64,000 nucleotides of DNA from Psychrobacillus soli. Its GTDB lineage: Bacteria; Bacillota; Bacilli; Bacillales_A; Planococcaceae. Of this stretch, positions 1 through 8,199 are shown piece after piece. Position numbers and translations under genes: made by a program. The stretch's first letter is position 1. Each line of letters opens with the position of its first letter. The DNA lies in the NCBI RefSeq assembly GCF_006861775.1, contig NZ_VDGG01000003.1, positions 1-64,000 of the forward strand, read 5' to 3'. The notes under the pieces are model-generated. The model saw only the letters and a program-made list of their open reading frames with translations, did not search any database and was not told where the DNA came from.

Positions 1-497
1 CGAAAAATAGCTCGCCTGTATTTCCAGCACGAATTCCTAGTTTTCCTTTTGTTGCAATAGAAGAAAACCCTTCCCACGTACGTTCTACGATAAAAGCAGA
101 AATCCCTTTATGTTTTTCCGATTTGTCCCCTGTATAAGCAAAAACTAAAAAGTGGTCGGCAACATCACATAGGGAAATCCATGCTTTTTGTCCGTTTAAA
201 ATGTAGTGATCCCCATCTTTTACAGCGGTTGTTTCAAGCGCTGCTACGTCAGACCCTGCTGCTGGTTCCGTTAAACCAAACGCACCAATTTTCTCGCCTT
301 TTGCTTGAGGTACTAAATACTTTTGTTTCTGTTCTTCTGTTCCCCACTGCAACAACGTCAAACTATTTAGCCCAATGTGTACAGAAACCGCTGTACGGAA
401 AGCAGTATCACCGCGCTCTAGCTCTTCACATACAATTGCAAGCGAATTGTAGTCCATCCCGCTTCCGCCATATTCTTCTGGAATACAAACACCCATG
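1..497 (-). pseudogene. Acyl-CoA dehydrogenase, body detached from its N-terminus (runs off left edge)
   Basis: Read on the minus strand from 497 to 1 the frame is fully open. It starts at GVCIPEEYGGSG and contains the family signature GAFGLTEPAAGSDV, then HYILNGQKAWIS, which are FAD and acyl-CoA contact regions of acyl-CoA dehydrogenases. The enzyme would catalyse the first FAD-dependent step of acyl-CoA oxidation. Just upstream on the minus strand the frame hits a TAA, and the expected N-terminal ~50 residues are absent. They lie on the opposite strand at 560-712. The gene therefore cannot be expressed as a normal enzyme. The rest of the gene lies outside the window, so its 3' state is unknown. 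It follows a CoA-transferase pseudogene in what was a minus-strand operon. Confidence 0.85.
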
Positions 498-708
498 AGG
501 AAATCATGAATCAATTAGGTATGATACAAAAAAACCAATTAATAAAGGAGAGATATATGATGAACTTTTCATTCTCAGCATAACAAAACATGTTACGTAA
601 AACGGTAAGAGGATTTGTCGACAAAGAAATTATGCTTTATATTGGAAAATGGGATCGTGCAGGAAAATCAGACCCAGCTATTTATACGAAACTATCAGAC
701 CTTGGATT
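498..708. other. 211-bp micro-inverted segment between two CATG tetranucleotides
   Basis: CATG stands at 494-497 and at 709-712. If the 211 bp between them are reversed, two genes are repaired at once. The CoA-transferase reads PPNPGER then HEEIMNQLG (typical family C-terminus GEHTEEIL-ELG), and the acyl-CoA dehydrogenase reads LGFM then GVCIPEEYGG. Both junctions are in frame with no base lost or gained. The palindromic CATG makes the exact crossover point ambiguous within 4 bp. The flanking inverted homology beyond this is negligible. Confidence 0.8.
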
Positions 709-712
709 CATG
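560..712 (+). pseudogene. Inverted N-terminal fragment of the acyl-CoA dehydrogenase
   Basis: On the plus strand, after AATAAAGGAGAGATAT, the frame reads MNFSFSA, a TAA stop at 581-583, then QNMLRKTVRGFVDKE and on to KLSDLGFM at 712. This is the standard acyl-CoA dehydrogenase N-terminus (a Glu is expected at the stop). The next residues of the family, GVCIPEEYGG, are found only on the minus strand beginning at 493. Flipping 498-708 joins ...LGFM to GVCIPEEYGG exactly in frame. The open frame that continues past 712 to 841 is read-through into antisense CoA-transferase DNA and is not real protein. The nonsense codon shows the gene is dead independently of the inversion. Confidence 0.85.
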
Positions 713-1822
713 ACGCTCGCCTGGGTTAGGTGGATGACACTTCATCTGAACCGGTGTCAGGGAGAGCTTAAGTGGGCTTCCAATCAGTTTATGTGTCCAG
801 CTGTTGGATGTTCTTGCGTGATAAACATATTACGCGATTGAAGCTGTTTATCATGGACAACTTCCTCTAAATTTTGAATTGGACCACTTGGAATATTATT
901 ATTTCTACATTGTTCTTGCCAATAGGCGGTTTCTTTTGTTAATAAAATAGCTTGTAATAATGGAACTAATTGGTCTCTGTTTTTCACGCGGTTAGGATTC
1001 GTTTGAAAAAGAACATTTTGAACGTATTCGGGTTTTCCGAGCACATCACAAAATGCCTTAAACTGATGATCATTTCCGACTGCAATGACCATTTCTCCAT
1101 CTAACGTTTGACATGCCTGATACATAACAATATTTGCATGGGTATTTCCGAGAGCTTTCGGAACTTGTTCAGCCATCAAATAGTTACTTCCAATATTCAC
1201 TAGTGCGCTTACTGCAGAATCATAAAGGGAAATATCTAACTTTTGTCCTTTCCCGGATTATACTCGCTCTAAAAAGCACCTTGAATTCCAATGCATGCAT
1301 ATAACCCATTCAGAACATCTACTATTGCAACACCTGTTTTTGTGGTCCTGATTCTTTCGTACCGGTAATGCTCATTAACCCGCTCTTCGCCTGAATGATA
1401 AAGTCATATCCTGGTATATGTCGATCAGGTCCAGTTTCACCAAACCCTGTAATCGAGCAATACACAATACGTAGATTAAGCTCCGCTAAGATGTCATAAC
1501 CTAAACTGAAACGATCCATCGTCCCTGTTTTGAAGTTATTAATAATTACATCACTTTCTTGAACCAACTTTTTAATCGTTTCAACACCAGATTCTGACTT
1601 TAAGTCTAAAGTAATTGCCTTTTTGTAGCGATTTGCACTCAAGTAGTAAGCGCTTACCTGTTCTTTAAATGGCGGTCCCCATTTACGTGTTTCATCACTT
1701 CCTCCAGGTGCTTCCACTTTGATGACCTCTGCACCTAAGTCACCCATAATCATCGTGCAATATGGACCAGCGAGAACACGTGATAAATCTAATATTTTTA
1801 TATTCTCCAGCGCTCCCGTCAT
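709..1822 (-). pseudogene. CaiB/BaiF family CoA-transferase pseudogene
   Basis: The start ATG at 1822 follows AAGGAAGGAGTC. The N-terminal part (residues 1-166) has the family III CoA-transferase pattern ILDLSRVLAGPYCTM, DLGAEVIKVE and a YDFIIQAKSGLMSITG segment with its Asp. The enzyme would move CoA between acids and thioesters. The frame is then broken at least four times: a one-base shift near 1328; a missing T near 1262 (GAF/LERV); an in-frame TAA before SGKGQKLDISLYD; and a one-base shift near 784 (GHIN/LIGSPLKLS). Its last codons were carried away by the inversion at 498-708. Homology is continuous across all breaks, so this is one decayed gene rather than two short genes. It would have been co-transcribed with the acyl-CoA dehydrogenase. 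Confidence 0.9.
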
Positions 1823-1854
1823 ATTAAGACTCCTTCCTTTCTACCTATAAATTC

Positions 1855-1912
1855 AAAAAGCCAATCCAAAAAGACTACAGACTAGCTGTACGTCGAATTG
1901 AACTGGCTTTTT
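1855..1912 (-). terminator. Possible weak terminator hairpin upstream of the CoA-transferase pseudogene
   Basis: AAAAAGCCA (1855-1863) pairs with TGGCTTTTT (1904-1912) across a 40-nt loop. Read on the minus strand it is followed by a T-rich stretch. It may have ended DUF3870 transcription, but the long loop makes this weak. Confidence 0.3.
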
Positions 1913-2101
1913 ATCTGCGGTTAAAATCCCGGAAAGAATTTTTGACAGATTAGGCAGTAGTGGCTTTTTAACTTTTTCCTTACAGATTGGTCATGGGTAA
2001 TGAACGCTTAAACGTTTCGACATGACTCGTTTGTTCTTATTCTAGTACATAAATACAATCTTGTAAACTAAATACTTAGTTTTTTTAAATTATTTGGTTA
2101 A

Positions 2102-2357
2102 TTATTGTTGTGAAGTAATATGTAGTTCGTAATGTTTGAATAAATCCTTCAGTGCTGACATTAACGCGTTACCCACCTTGCCTAAATAATGATTTTTTAT
2201 ACTTGCCAGCGGTAGCTCAATACCATCTTGTAAACTATGTCCTCGCAACAATTGTTGTACAAATTCTTGTCCTTGTATCGTCGCTAAAGTAGAACTGGTC
2301 CTAACAATTACCCCATATTTTTTATCGATTTCAGCTGTTATGGTCAAAGTTCTCAAA
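2102..2357 (-). pseudogene. DUF3870-like protein, C-terminal part of a broken gene
   Basis: On the minus strand the open frame ends RTLTITAEIDKKYGVIV, a conserved LATIQGQEFVQQLLRG stretch, and then GIELPLASIKNHYLGKVGNALMSALKDLFKHYE before the stop at 2102. This matches my recollection of the DUF3870 family, small proteins often encoded beside acyl-CoA dehydrogenase and CoA-transferase genes. The frame stays open upstream to 2545, but the residues there do not look like the family. A plausible family N-terminus instead lies on the opposite strand at 2447-2512. No function is known for the family. Context suggests it belonged to the same lost acyl-CoA pathway. Confidence 0.6.
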
Positions 2358-2446
2358 ATATAAAATCCATTTTTGTGACGAATAATCGTAAGAGTAAATG
2401 TACTAAGCATATATGATTTAAGTCTAAGAAGGGGCATGGAAAATCT

Positions 2447-2512
2447 ATGAACACAATTTTTATTGCTGGGCATGCAAGGAGACGAGAAATCATCTTTGTA
2501 AAGGCAATATAT
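2447..2512 (+). pseudogene. Candidate inverted N-terminal fragment of the DUF3870-like gene
   Basis: The plus strand reads MNTIFIAGHARRREIIFVKAIY from an ATG at 2447, preceded by a GGGG-containing stretch, and stops at 2516. FIAGHAR...KAIY resembles the DUF3870 N-terminus that should precede ETLTITAEID. The latter is found on the minus strand from ~2357. An inversion of roughly 2362-2508 between ATAT tetranucleotides would bring them together, although one or two single-base indels remain at the join. Support is weaker than for the 498-708 inversion. Confidence 0.4.
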
Positions 2513-2545
2513 CGTTAATCTATTCTTATAAATAACACTTGTCAA

Positions 2546-3026
2546 TATATTTGTATGATTAGTTTAATAAAACGTGAGGATTTATATTAATTTGTTGCTT
2601 ATAACTAAAACTAATTATTTGTTTATATTAAATATTAGATGTTTTCCGATGTGCTAGCGAAAATTTAATTGAAAAAACTTAATGTATTTAAAACAAGTAA
2701 GGATCGGTTTTAACGTTCTCTAAATGGGACTACTACCCAAAATAATTAATTTACTCTGAAATTTGAAGTATAAGTTTTGAAGGATTGAATTTTCACTAAA
2801 TTTCCGGTGTGAAATTTTTTTACACACAATAGTTTGGGATATGAAAAATTATTAATAGAATTTTATAAGACAATAAACTGATAATTTTGTATATTAGAAT
2901 ACTAAATTAATTTCAATTAGAAGTGCTTGCTATTTATATCTCATTTATTTTAGTATTTTAAAATAATATTACTAAGTTTTTGTAGATAATTAAATGTTCA
3001 AAAAAAAAAAAATCTAAAAAAAGAAA
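2546..3026. other. AT-rich intergenic region without recognisable genes
   Basis: About 480 bp of very AT-rich DNA with a 12-A run at 3001-3012. I see no open frame with a ribosome site, no RNA-like structure and no further remnant. It separates the decayed operon from the divergent GntR operon. Confidence 0.6.
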
Positions 3027-3055
3027 TTGACTTTATTTTGTAAATGAAATAAATT
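3027..3055 (+). promoter_or_regulatory. SigA-type promoter of the GntR/lhgO operon
   Basis: TTGACT at 3027-3032 and TAAATT at 3050-3055 are separated by exactly 17 bp. The predicted start site, about 3062, falls in a TTGTATACAA palindrome. This suits a repressor-controlled operon promoter. Confidence 0.55.
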
Positions 3056-3059
3056 AGGT

Positions 3060-3131
3060 TTGTATACAAATTTCAGAAAATACTGTATTTTTTGTGTAAA
3101 ATTCTATATTTTTTATTAGAAGTGTATACAA
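3060..3131. promoter_or_regulatory. Two TGTATACAA palindromes, candidate GntR operators
   Basis: TTGTATACAA at 3060-3069 is a perfect palindrome and GTGTATACAA at 3122-3131 is a near copy. FCD-subfamily GntR regulators typically bind T-GT-----AC-A palindromes, and the product of the next gene is one. One site covers the predicted transcription start. The other lies in the leader, so autorepression by roadblock or looping is likely. Confidence 0.55.
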
Positions 3132-3153
3132 TAGTGGTTTTGAGGTGGTTTTT

Positions 3154-3801
3154 ATGACAAATGAAATCAGTGCTACAGAAGTTACTAAAGTGATGCGAAA
3201 TGCAATTTTAGACGGAACATTAAAACAAGGTGAGCGCATTATTCAAGCTGAATGGGCAGAGCGAATGGGTGTTAGTCGAATTCCTATTAGAGAATCATTA
3301 TCAAAACTGGAAATGGAGGGACTTGTAGTAATTGTTCCCCATAAAGGAGCAATTGTCAGCACAATTACACAAGATGATATTGAGGAACTTTACTACATTA
3401 GAAGTTTCTTAGAAAGTACGGTCGTATTGAAAGCGCTTCCGTATATTGGCGAAAATGAAAAAGCAAAAATTCAGCATGTATTTAATGATATGGTGGAAGC
3501 TGTAAATGAACAAGAACATGCCAAGTACAACGAATTACATGATCAATTTCATAGACTATTAAGAGAAAAATCTCCATGGAAAAGATCTGTAAAGATGGTA
3601 GAGAACTTAGCCTCCGCTTCAATGGCACCAGATTTACTAATAAAGAATCGACTATCAATTCAAGATGAACATCGAAGAATTGTTGAAGCTATCATGATTA
3701 ATGACCCAGAAGAACTTCAGGCTGCGATAGAGTATCACATTCATCGCACAAAAAATAATTTATTATATTACTTGAATAATAGAAAACAAAGTGGAAGGTG
3801 A
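3154..3801 (+). CDS. GntR family transcriptional regulator (FCD/FadR subfamily)
   Basis: Winged-helix N-terminus (about residues 8-70) with the family pattern LKQGERIIQAEWAERMGVSRIPIRESL and a wing LVVIVPHKGAIVS. It is followed by an all-helical FCD ligand domain (about 80-210) with the metal/ligand pattern D..FH (HDQFHRLL) and a later H (YHIHRTKN). The ATG at 3154 is preferred over the in-frame GTG at 3145, because TGAGGTGG sits 5-6 bases before it and would overlap the upstream codon. The gene is first in the operon and overlaps the ribosome site of the next gene. It is likely the repressor of the following dehydrogenase/transporter genes, with an organic acid as inducer (inference). Confidence 0.9.
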   Translation: MTNEISATEVTKVMRNAILDGTLKQGERIIQAEWAERMGVSRIPIRESLSKLEMEGLVVIVPHKGAIVSTITQDDIEELYYIRSFLESTVVLKALPYIGENEKAKIQHVFNDMVEAVNEQEHAKYNELHDQFHRLLREKSPWKRSVKMVENLASASMAPDLLIKNRLSIQDEHRRIVEAIMINDPEELQAAIEYHIHRTKNNLLYYLNNRKQSGR

Positions 3802-3805
3802 ATCT

Positions 3806-5014
3806 ATGTATGATTTTGCTATTGTAGGTGGTGGAATCGTTGGATTGTCTACAGGTGTTGAGTTGACTAAGGCATATCCTGGTGCAAGTATTATTGTTTT
3901 TGAGAAAGAGAAGGAGCTCGCATTTCATCAAACGGGCCATAATAGTGGAGTGATACACTCTGGTATTTACTATAAGCCAGGGAGTTTTAAAGCTAAATTT
4001 GCTCGAGAAGGTAGTCAATCGATGGTTGCATTTTGTAAAGAGCATAATATCGAACATGATATTTGCGGTAAACTCATCGTCGCTACTAATTTAGAGGAAG
4101 TCCCGCTACTTGAAAATTTATATTCACGTGGTCTTGAAAATGGTCTTGCAATTGAGTGGTTGACGAAGAAGCAAATCCCTGAATATGAGCCTCATGTCAA
4201 TGGAGTTGCAGCTATTCGTGTTCCACAAGCGGGGATTGTAAATTATAAGCAGGTAAGCCTAAAGTTTGCTGAATTGATTTGTAAAAGTGGCGGTGAAATC
4301 CATTTGAATTCAAAAGTAGATGGCATTCTTGAAGAAGATGACCACGTTGAACTGAAAGTGGGAACAAAATCTTTTCAAGCAAAATGTATGATTAATTGTG
4401 GAGGACTACACAGTGATGAAATTGCTAAAAAAGCCGGGTATCAAACGGATATGAAAATTATACCGTTTAGAGGCGAATACTATAAACTTCGACCTGAAAA
4501 ACGATACTTAGTAAAAAATTTAATATATCCAGTACCAAACCCGAATTTTCCGTTTCTAGGAGTACACTTTACACGCATGATTGGTGGTGAGGTAGATGCA
4601 GGACCAAATGCAGTGCTGAGCTGGAAGAAAGAAGGTTATAAAAAAACGGATATTAATATCAAAGAGCTTGCTAGCTTTTTAACATACAAAGGTTTATGGA
4701 AAATGGCAGGAGGTTTTATGAGTGAGGGATTTGAAGAATATAAACGCTCTTTTAGTAAAAAAATATTTACAAAGAGTTTACAAAAACTTATTCCTGAACT
4801 CCAAGAAGAAGATTTAATACCAGCACCTGCCGGCGTTCGAGCACAGGCTATTAGTAGTGATGGTAAAATGGTCGATGATTTCTTTATTATCAAAGGTAAA
4901 CGTGTGATTCACGTATGCAATGCACCTTCACCTGCTGCAACAGCATCCATTGAAATTGGGAAAGAAATTGTAAGAAGAATTAATACAAGAAAGGATGTAA
5001 ATCAGTATGTCTAA
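3806..5014 (+). CDS. lhgO: L-2-hydroxyglutarate oxidase (LhgO-like FAD enzyme)
   Basis: FAD-dependent oxidoreductase of the DAO superfamily, about 402 residues. It has the N-terminal dinucleotide motif VGGGIVGLSTG and the LhgO-typical QTGHNSGVIHSGIYYKPGS segment. PFLGVHFTR and a C-terminal CNAPSPAATASIEIGKEI FAD-closing motif follow. LhgO oxidises L-2-hydroxyglutarate to 2-oxoglutarate and passes electrons to the quinone pool. I chose the ATG at 3806, with GGAAGGTGA 5 bases upstream, over GTG 3791, which lies inside the regulator gene. The stop overlaps the next start by 8 bp, so expression is coupled. The context (hydroxyacid dehydrogenases, semialdehyde dehydrogenase) suggests a hydroxy- or dicarboxylic acid pathway. 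A related 2-hydroxyacid substrate is possible. Confidence 0.85.
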   Translation: MYDFAIVGGGIVGLSTGVELTKAYPGASIIVFEKEKELAFHQTGHNSGVIHSGIYYKPGSFKAKFAREGSQSMVAFCKEHNIEHDICGKLIVATNLEEVPLLENLYSRGLENGLAIEWLTKKQIPEYEPHVNGVAAIRVPQAGIVNYKQVSLKFAELICKSGGEIHLNSKVDGILEEDDHVELKVGTKSFQAKCMINCGGLHSDEIAKKAGYQTDMKIIPFRGEYYKLRPEKRYLVKNLIYPVPNPNFPFLGVHFTRMIGGEVDAGPNAVLSWKKEGYKKTDINIKELASFLTYKGLWKMAGGFMSEGFEEYKRSFSKKIFTKSLQKLIPELQEEDLIPAPAGVRAQAISSDGKMVDDFFIIKGKRVIHVCNAPSPAATASIEIGKEIVRRINTRKDVNQYV

Positions 5015-6170
5015 TAAAGTCGGAATTTTCAATATATTGACGAATGTTTCATTTGGAAATGGTGCCATTTCTAAGCTAACAGAGATTATTAAGGAAAATG
5101 AATTTCAAAATGTACTGGTTATTACAGATAAAGGAATAAGTAGTGCAGGCATTATAGATATCGTAGTTCCATCAATTAGAGAAGCTAACATAACAATTTA
5201 CGATGGTACACTACCGAATCCGACGATTTCAAATTGTGAAGAAGCATATAAATTGTATAAAGAAAATAATGTAGATGTAGTTGTCGGTATCGGTGGTGGA
5301 AGTCCGTTAGATGTTGCAAAAGCTGTAGCGCTACTAGCAACAAATGGGGGTTCAATTGATGATTATGAAGGAATAGGGAAGTTTAAAAATGATCTACTCC
5401 CACTCATCGCAATTCCAACAACAGCTGGCACAGCGAGTGAGGTGACAAATTTCACTGTTATTACTGATGAGGAACGCCAATATAAACTTACAGTTGGGGG
5501 TTCCAGATTAGCTGCTAGATGGGCAATAATCGACCCAGAGTTAACATACGGCTTGCCACCACACATTACTGCTGCAACAGGTTTAGATGCACTTGTTCAT
5601 GCAATTGAGTCATATACATCAAAAGAAGCAAATGACATTACAAAAACACTCGCACGTGAAGCAACTCGTAAAATTGGAAAGTATTTACGCCAAGCAGTTT
5701 ATGACGGCGATAACATCATTGCCCGTGAAGAAATGATGATGGGAAGCTTATTAGCGGGGTTAGCATTTAACAATACGCGTCTCGGTAACTGCCATGCGAT
5801 GAGTCATCCAATTAGCGCTGTATATGCAGTGCCACACGGTGTAGCCAATGCAATTTTGATCCCATATGTGATGAAGTTTAATAGTTATGCAGCGCCTGAT
5901 TTATATCGTCATATTGGAGAGGATTTAGGTGGAAATATAGAGGGTTTAACAGTGACAGAGCAGGCTATAAATGCTGCAAATATTGTTCGTCAACTTTCTA
6001 TTGATATCGGTTTACCAACTGATTTACAGTCATTCAATGTAACAGAGGAAAAAATAGATTTATTAACAAGGGATGCAATGTTAAGTGGCAATATTTTAGT
6101 TAATCCGCGTAAAACTAGTGCAGAGGATATTAAAAATTTATATAGAAAAGCTATTCGAGGTGAATATTAA
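5007..6170 (+). CDS. Iron-containing alcohol dehydrogenase (group III)
   Basis: 387 residues. NAD(P)-binding region GIGGGSPLDVAKAVA (about 94-108) is followed by IPTTAGTASEVTNFTVIT. Metal ligands are visible in DALVHAIESY (Asp and His) and in GNCHAMSHPISAVYAVPHGVANAIL (two more His). Members oxidise alcohols or hydroxyacids such as 4-hydroxybutyrate or lactaldehyde to aldehydes with NAD, or act as hydroxyacid-oxoacid transhydrogenases. With an LhgO and a semialdehyde dehydrogenase in the same operon, oxidation of an omega-hydroxy acid to a semialdehyde is a good guess, but substrate cannot be read from sequence. The start overlaps lhgO by 8 bp with AAGGATG upstream. Confidence 0.85.
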   Translation: MSNKVGIFNILTNVSFGNGAISKLTEIIKENEFQNVLVITDKGISSAGIIDIVVPSIREANITIYDGTLPNPTISNCEEAYKLYKENNVDVVVGIGGGSPLDVAKAVALLATNGGSIDDYEGIGKFKNDLLPLIAIPTTAGTASEVTNFTVITDEERQYKLTVGGSRLAARWAIIDPELTYGLPPHITAATGLDALVHAIESYTSKEANDITKTLAREATRKIGKYLRQAVYDGDNIIAREEMMMGSLLAGLAFNNTRLGNCHAMSHPISAVYAVPHGVANAILIPYVMKFNSYAAPDLYRHIGEDLGGNIEGLTVTEQAINAANIVRQLSIDIGLPTDLQSFNVTEEKIDLLTRDAMLSGNILVNPRKTSAEDIKNLYRKAIRGEY

Positions 6171-6926
6171 ATGAATTTCTCATTAAAAGGAAAGACTGCA
6201 TTCATTACAGGTGGGAGTCGAGGATTAGGTAAAGCAATTACGATGGCACTTTCAGAAGCAGGCGCTACGGTTGCCATTGTCAGTAGAACAGAGTCGGAAT
6301 TAAAAAAGACAGCAGAAGAAATTGAAGAAAATGGTGGTACATGCCATTATAGTGCCGTCGATGTTCAAAATAGGGAAGAAATAGAAAAGTTTGCGAAGGA
6401 ACTATTTGAAAAAACAGGTTCTATCGATATTTTAGTCAACGCAGCAGGAATCAATCGTCGGCATAGTTTTTTAGAATTTCCTGAAGATGAATGGGATCAA
6501 GTTATTAATACAAACTTAAGAAGTGTTTACATTGTATCTCAAGTAGTCATCCCATATATGCAAAAACAACAATATGGCAAGGTGATTAATATTGCATCGT
6601 TAACGAGTGAGCTTGGCTTCCCTAATATGGCAGCGTATGCAGCGAGCAAAGGAGCTGTTTCACAATTAACGAAAGTATTAGCGGTCGAATTCGCAAATGA
6701 CGGTATTTTAGTTAATGCGATTGGACCAGGTTATTTTAAAACTGAGTTGACGATGTCACTGTTTGAAGATGAGGAAAAAGTCGCTTGGATGAAGTCGCGT
6801 ATTCCATTAAAACGAATTGGTGTGCCAGATGAATTAAAAGGAACAGCTGTATTCCTCGCATCTTCGGCATCTGATTATATTACAGGACAAACAATTTATG
6901 TAGATGGTGGCTGGTTAATTAGTTAA
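6171..6926 (+). CDS. Short-chain dehydrogenase/reductase
   Basis: 251 residues, classical SDR. Cofactor motif TGGSRGLGKAI (about 14-24), NAAGINRR, catalytic Ser in NIASLTSE, and YAASKGAVSQLTK supply the Tyr-Lys pair. The C-terminus ends ITGQTIYVDGGW. The N-terminal pattern (LKGKTAFITGGSRGLG) is like gluconate 5-dehydrogenase and 3-oxoacyl reductases. It starts directly after the iron dehydrogenase stop, with GAGGTGAATATTAA as ribosome site. It is probably a keto/hydroxy interconversion step of the same pathway; substrate unknown. Confidence 0.85.
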   Translation: MNFSLKGKTAFITGGSRGLGKAITMALSEAGATVAIVSRTESELKKTAEEIEENGGTCHYSAVDVQNREEIEKFAKELFEKTGSIDILVNAAGINRRHSFLEFPEDEWDQVINTNLRSVYIVSQVVIPYMQKQQYGKVINIASLTSELGFPNMAAYAASKGAVSQLTKVLAVEFANDGILVNAIGPGYFKTELTMSLFEDEEKVAWMKSRIPLKRIGVPDELKGTAVFLASSASDYITGQTIYVDGGWLIS

Positions 6927-6950
6927 ATATAATTTAGGGGAGATGAGCAA

Positions 6951-8177
6951 ATGAAGAAAAAGTGGATGTTGGTAGTTGTAATTTGTGTGGCAATGGTTTT
7001 AGCTGCTTGTGGAGATGAAACAAGTGCAGGAGAAGGATCAGAAGAAATCAAAATAGGTACTGTATTTCCACTTACAGGGAGTTTAGCCCTTTTAGGTGGT
7101 GAAAGTTTCCGTGGTGTTGAGTTAGCTGTTAAAGAAGTAAATGCAAATGGCGGTATTGATGGTAAGCAGGTAAAACTTGTAAATAGTGATGCAGTTGATG
7201 CAGATGCTGCGCAGTCTGAAGCAACACGTTTAATTAACAAAGAGGGAATTAACTTATTAGTCGGTTCTTTTTCAAGTGGTATTTCTTATGCGGCAAGTGA
7301 AGTGGCAGAACGCAATGGCGCTCAATATTGGGAGCTAGGTGCAGTTGCTGATAATGTTACGGATCGAAACTATCAATCTATTATTCGTGTAAATCCACCA
7401 GCTTCGTATTTCTCAGTTACGCATATTAATTTTATTAAAAATGTTGTAGCAGAGCAAATTGGGAAAGAGCTAAAGGATATTAAAGTAGCAATTACACATG
7501 AAGACTCAGCTTACGGTACAACAATCGCTAAAGAAGCAGAAAAACTGGCAAAAGAGGAAGGTATTGATATAGTGACAACTCAATCATATTCTTCCACATC
7601 AAACGATTTAAGTTCTGTTATTTTAAACTTAAAAAAAGCACAACCTGATCTGGTTATAGCAGTTTCGTATATTAATGACGCCATATTATTAAGTAAACAA
7701 TCTGAAGAATTAGGTTACAAAATTCCTATTTTAGTAGGTTCTGGTGGAGGTCATACTTTAACTGATTACCAAAAATCAGTTGGTGATTTAGCAAATGGCG
7801 TATTCAATATCGATTTCCCACAATACGAGATTAACACAGATTTCACACCTGGTCTTGAAGAATTTATGAAATTGTATGAAGAGCAATATGGTGAGAAACC
7901 ACAATCTGGTCACTCGTTATCAAACTATATGGGCATGAAAGTGATGATTCAAGCAATTGATGATGCTGGATCAGTTGATGTTGAAAAAGTTCGCGAGGCA
8001 GCCATGAACATAAAGATAGAAAAAGGCACAACAGCGACTGGTTGGGGTGTTGAATTTGACAGCGAATCGGGTCAAAATACCGCTGGTGAAGCATATTTAA
8101 CACAATGGATTGATGGCGAGCTATTAACAGTGTGGCCAGAAGAAGTATCCATACATGAGCCAGTATTCAAAAAATAA
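6951..8177 (+). CDS. ABC transporter substrate-binding lipoprotein, LivJ/LivK type
   Basis: 408 residues. The N-terminus is a lipoprotein signal (basic MKKKW, hydrophobic stretch, lipobox VLAACG with Cys near 20). The body is a type I periplasmic-binding fold of the branched-chain amino-acid/amide family (IKIGTVFPLTGSLALLGGE, then SAYGTTIAKEAE). It sits outside the membrane and delivers ligand to the LivHM permease encoded just downstream. Ligands of this family include amino acids, amides, urea and aromatic or dicarboxylic acids. The operon's enzymes suggest a hydroxy- or dicarboxylic acid here (inference). Confidence 0.9.
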   Translation: MKKKWMLVVVICVAMVLAACGDETSAGEGSEEIKIGTVFPLTGSLALLGGESFRGVELAVKEVNANGGIDGKQVKLVNSDAVDADAAQSEATRLINKEGINLLVGSFSSGISYAASEVAERNGAQYWELGAVADNVTDRNYQSIIRVNPPASYFSVTHINFIKNVVAEQIGKELKDIKVAITHEDSAYGTTIAKEAEKLAKEEGIDIVTTQSYSSTSNDLSSVILNLKKAQPDLVIAVSYINDAILLSKQSEELGYKIPILVGSGGGHTLTDYQKSVGDLANGVFNIDFPQYEINTDFTPGLEEFMKLYEEQYGEKPQSGHSLSNYMGMKVMIQAIDDAGSVDVEKVREAAMNIKIEKGTTATGWGVEFDSESGQNTAGEAYLTQWIDGELLTVWPEEVSIHEPVFKK

Positions 8178-8199
8178 TTTTTTGGTGAGGAGGTAGCCT

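Noticed and set aside
181-498. 105-codon plus-strand open frame
   Set aside because: Antisense shadow of the acyl-CoA dehydrogenase body on the minus strand.
590-841. 83-codon plus-strand open frame
   Set aside because: Only its first 41 codons are meaningful (inverted acyl-CoA dehydrogenase N-terminus). After 712 it reads antisense CoA-transferase DNA.
3001-3012. Twelve-A run as phase-variable tract
   Set aside because: It lies over 15 bp upstream of the -35 and outside coding sequence. Length polymorphism cannot be judged from one sequence.
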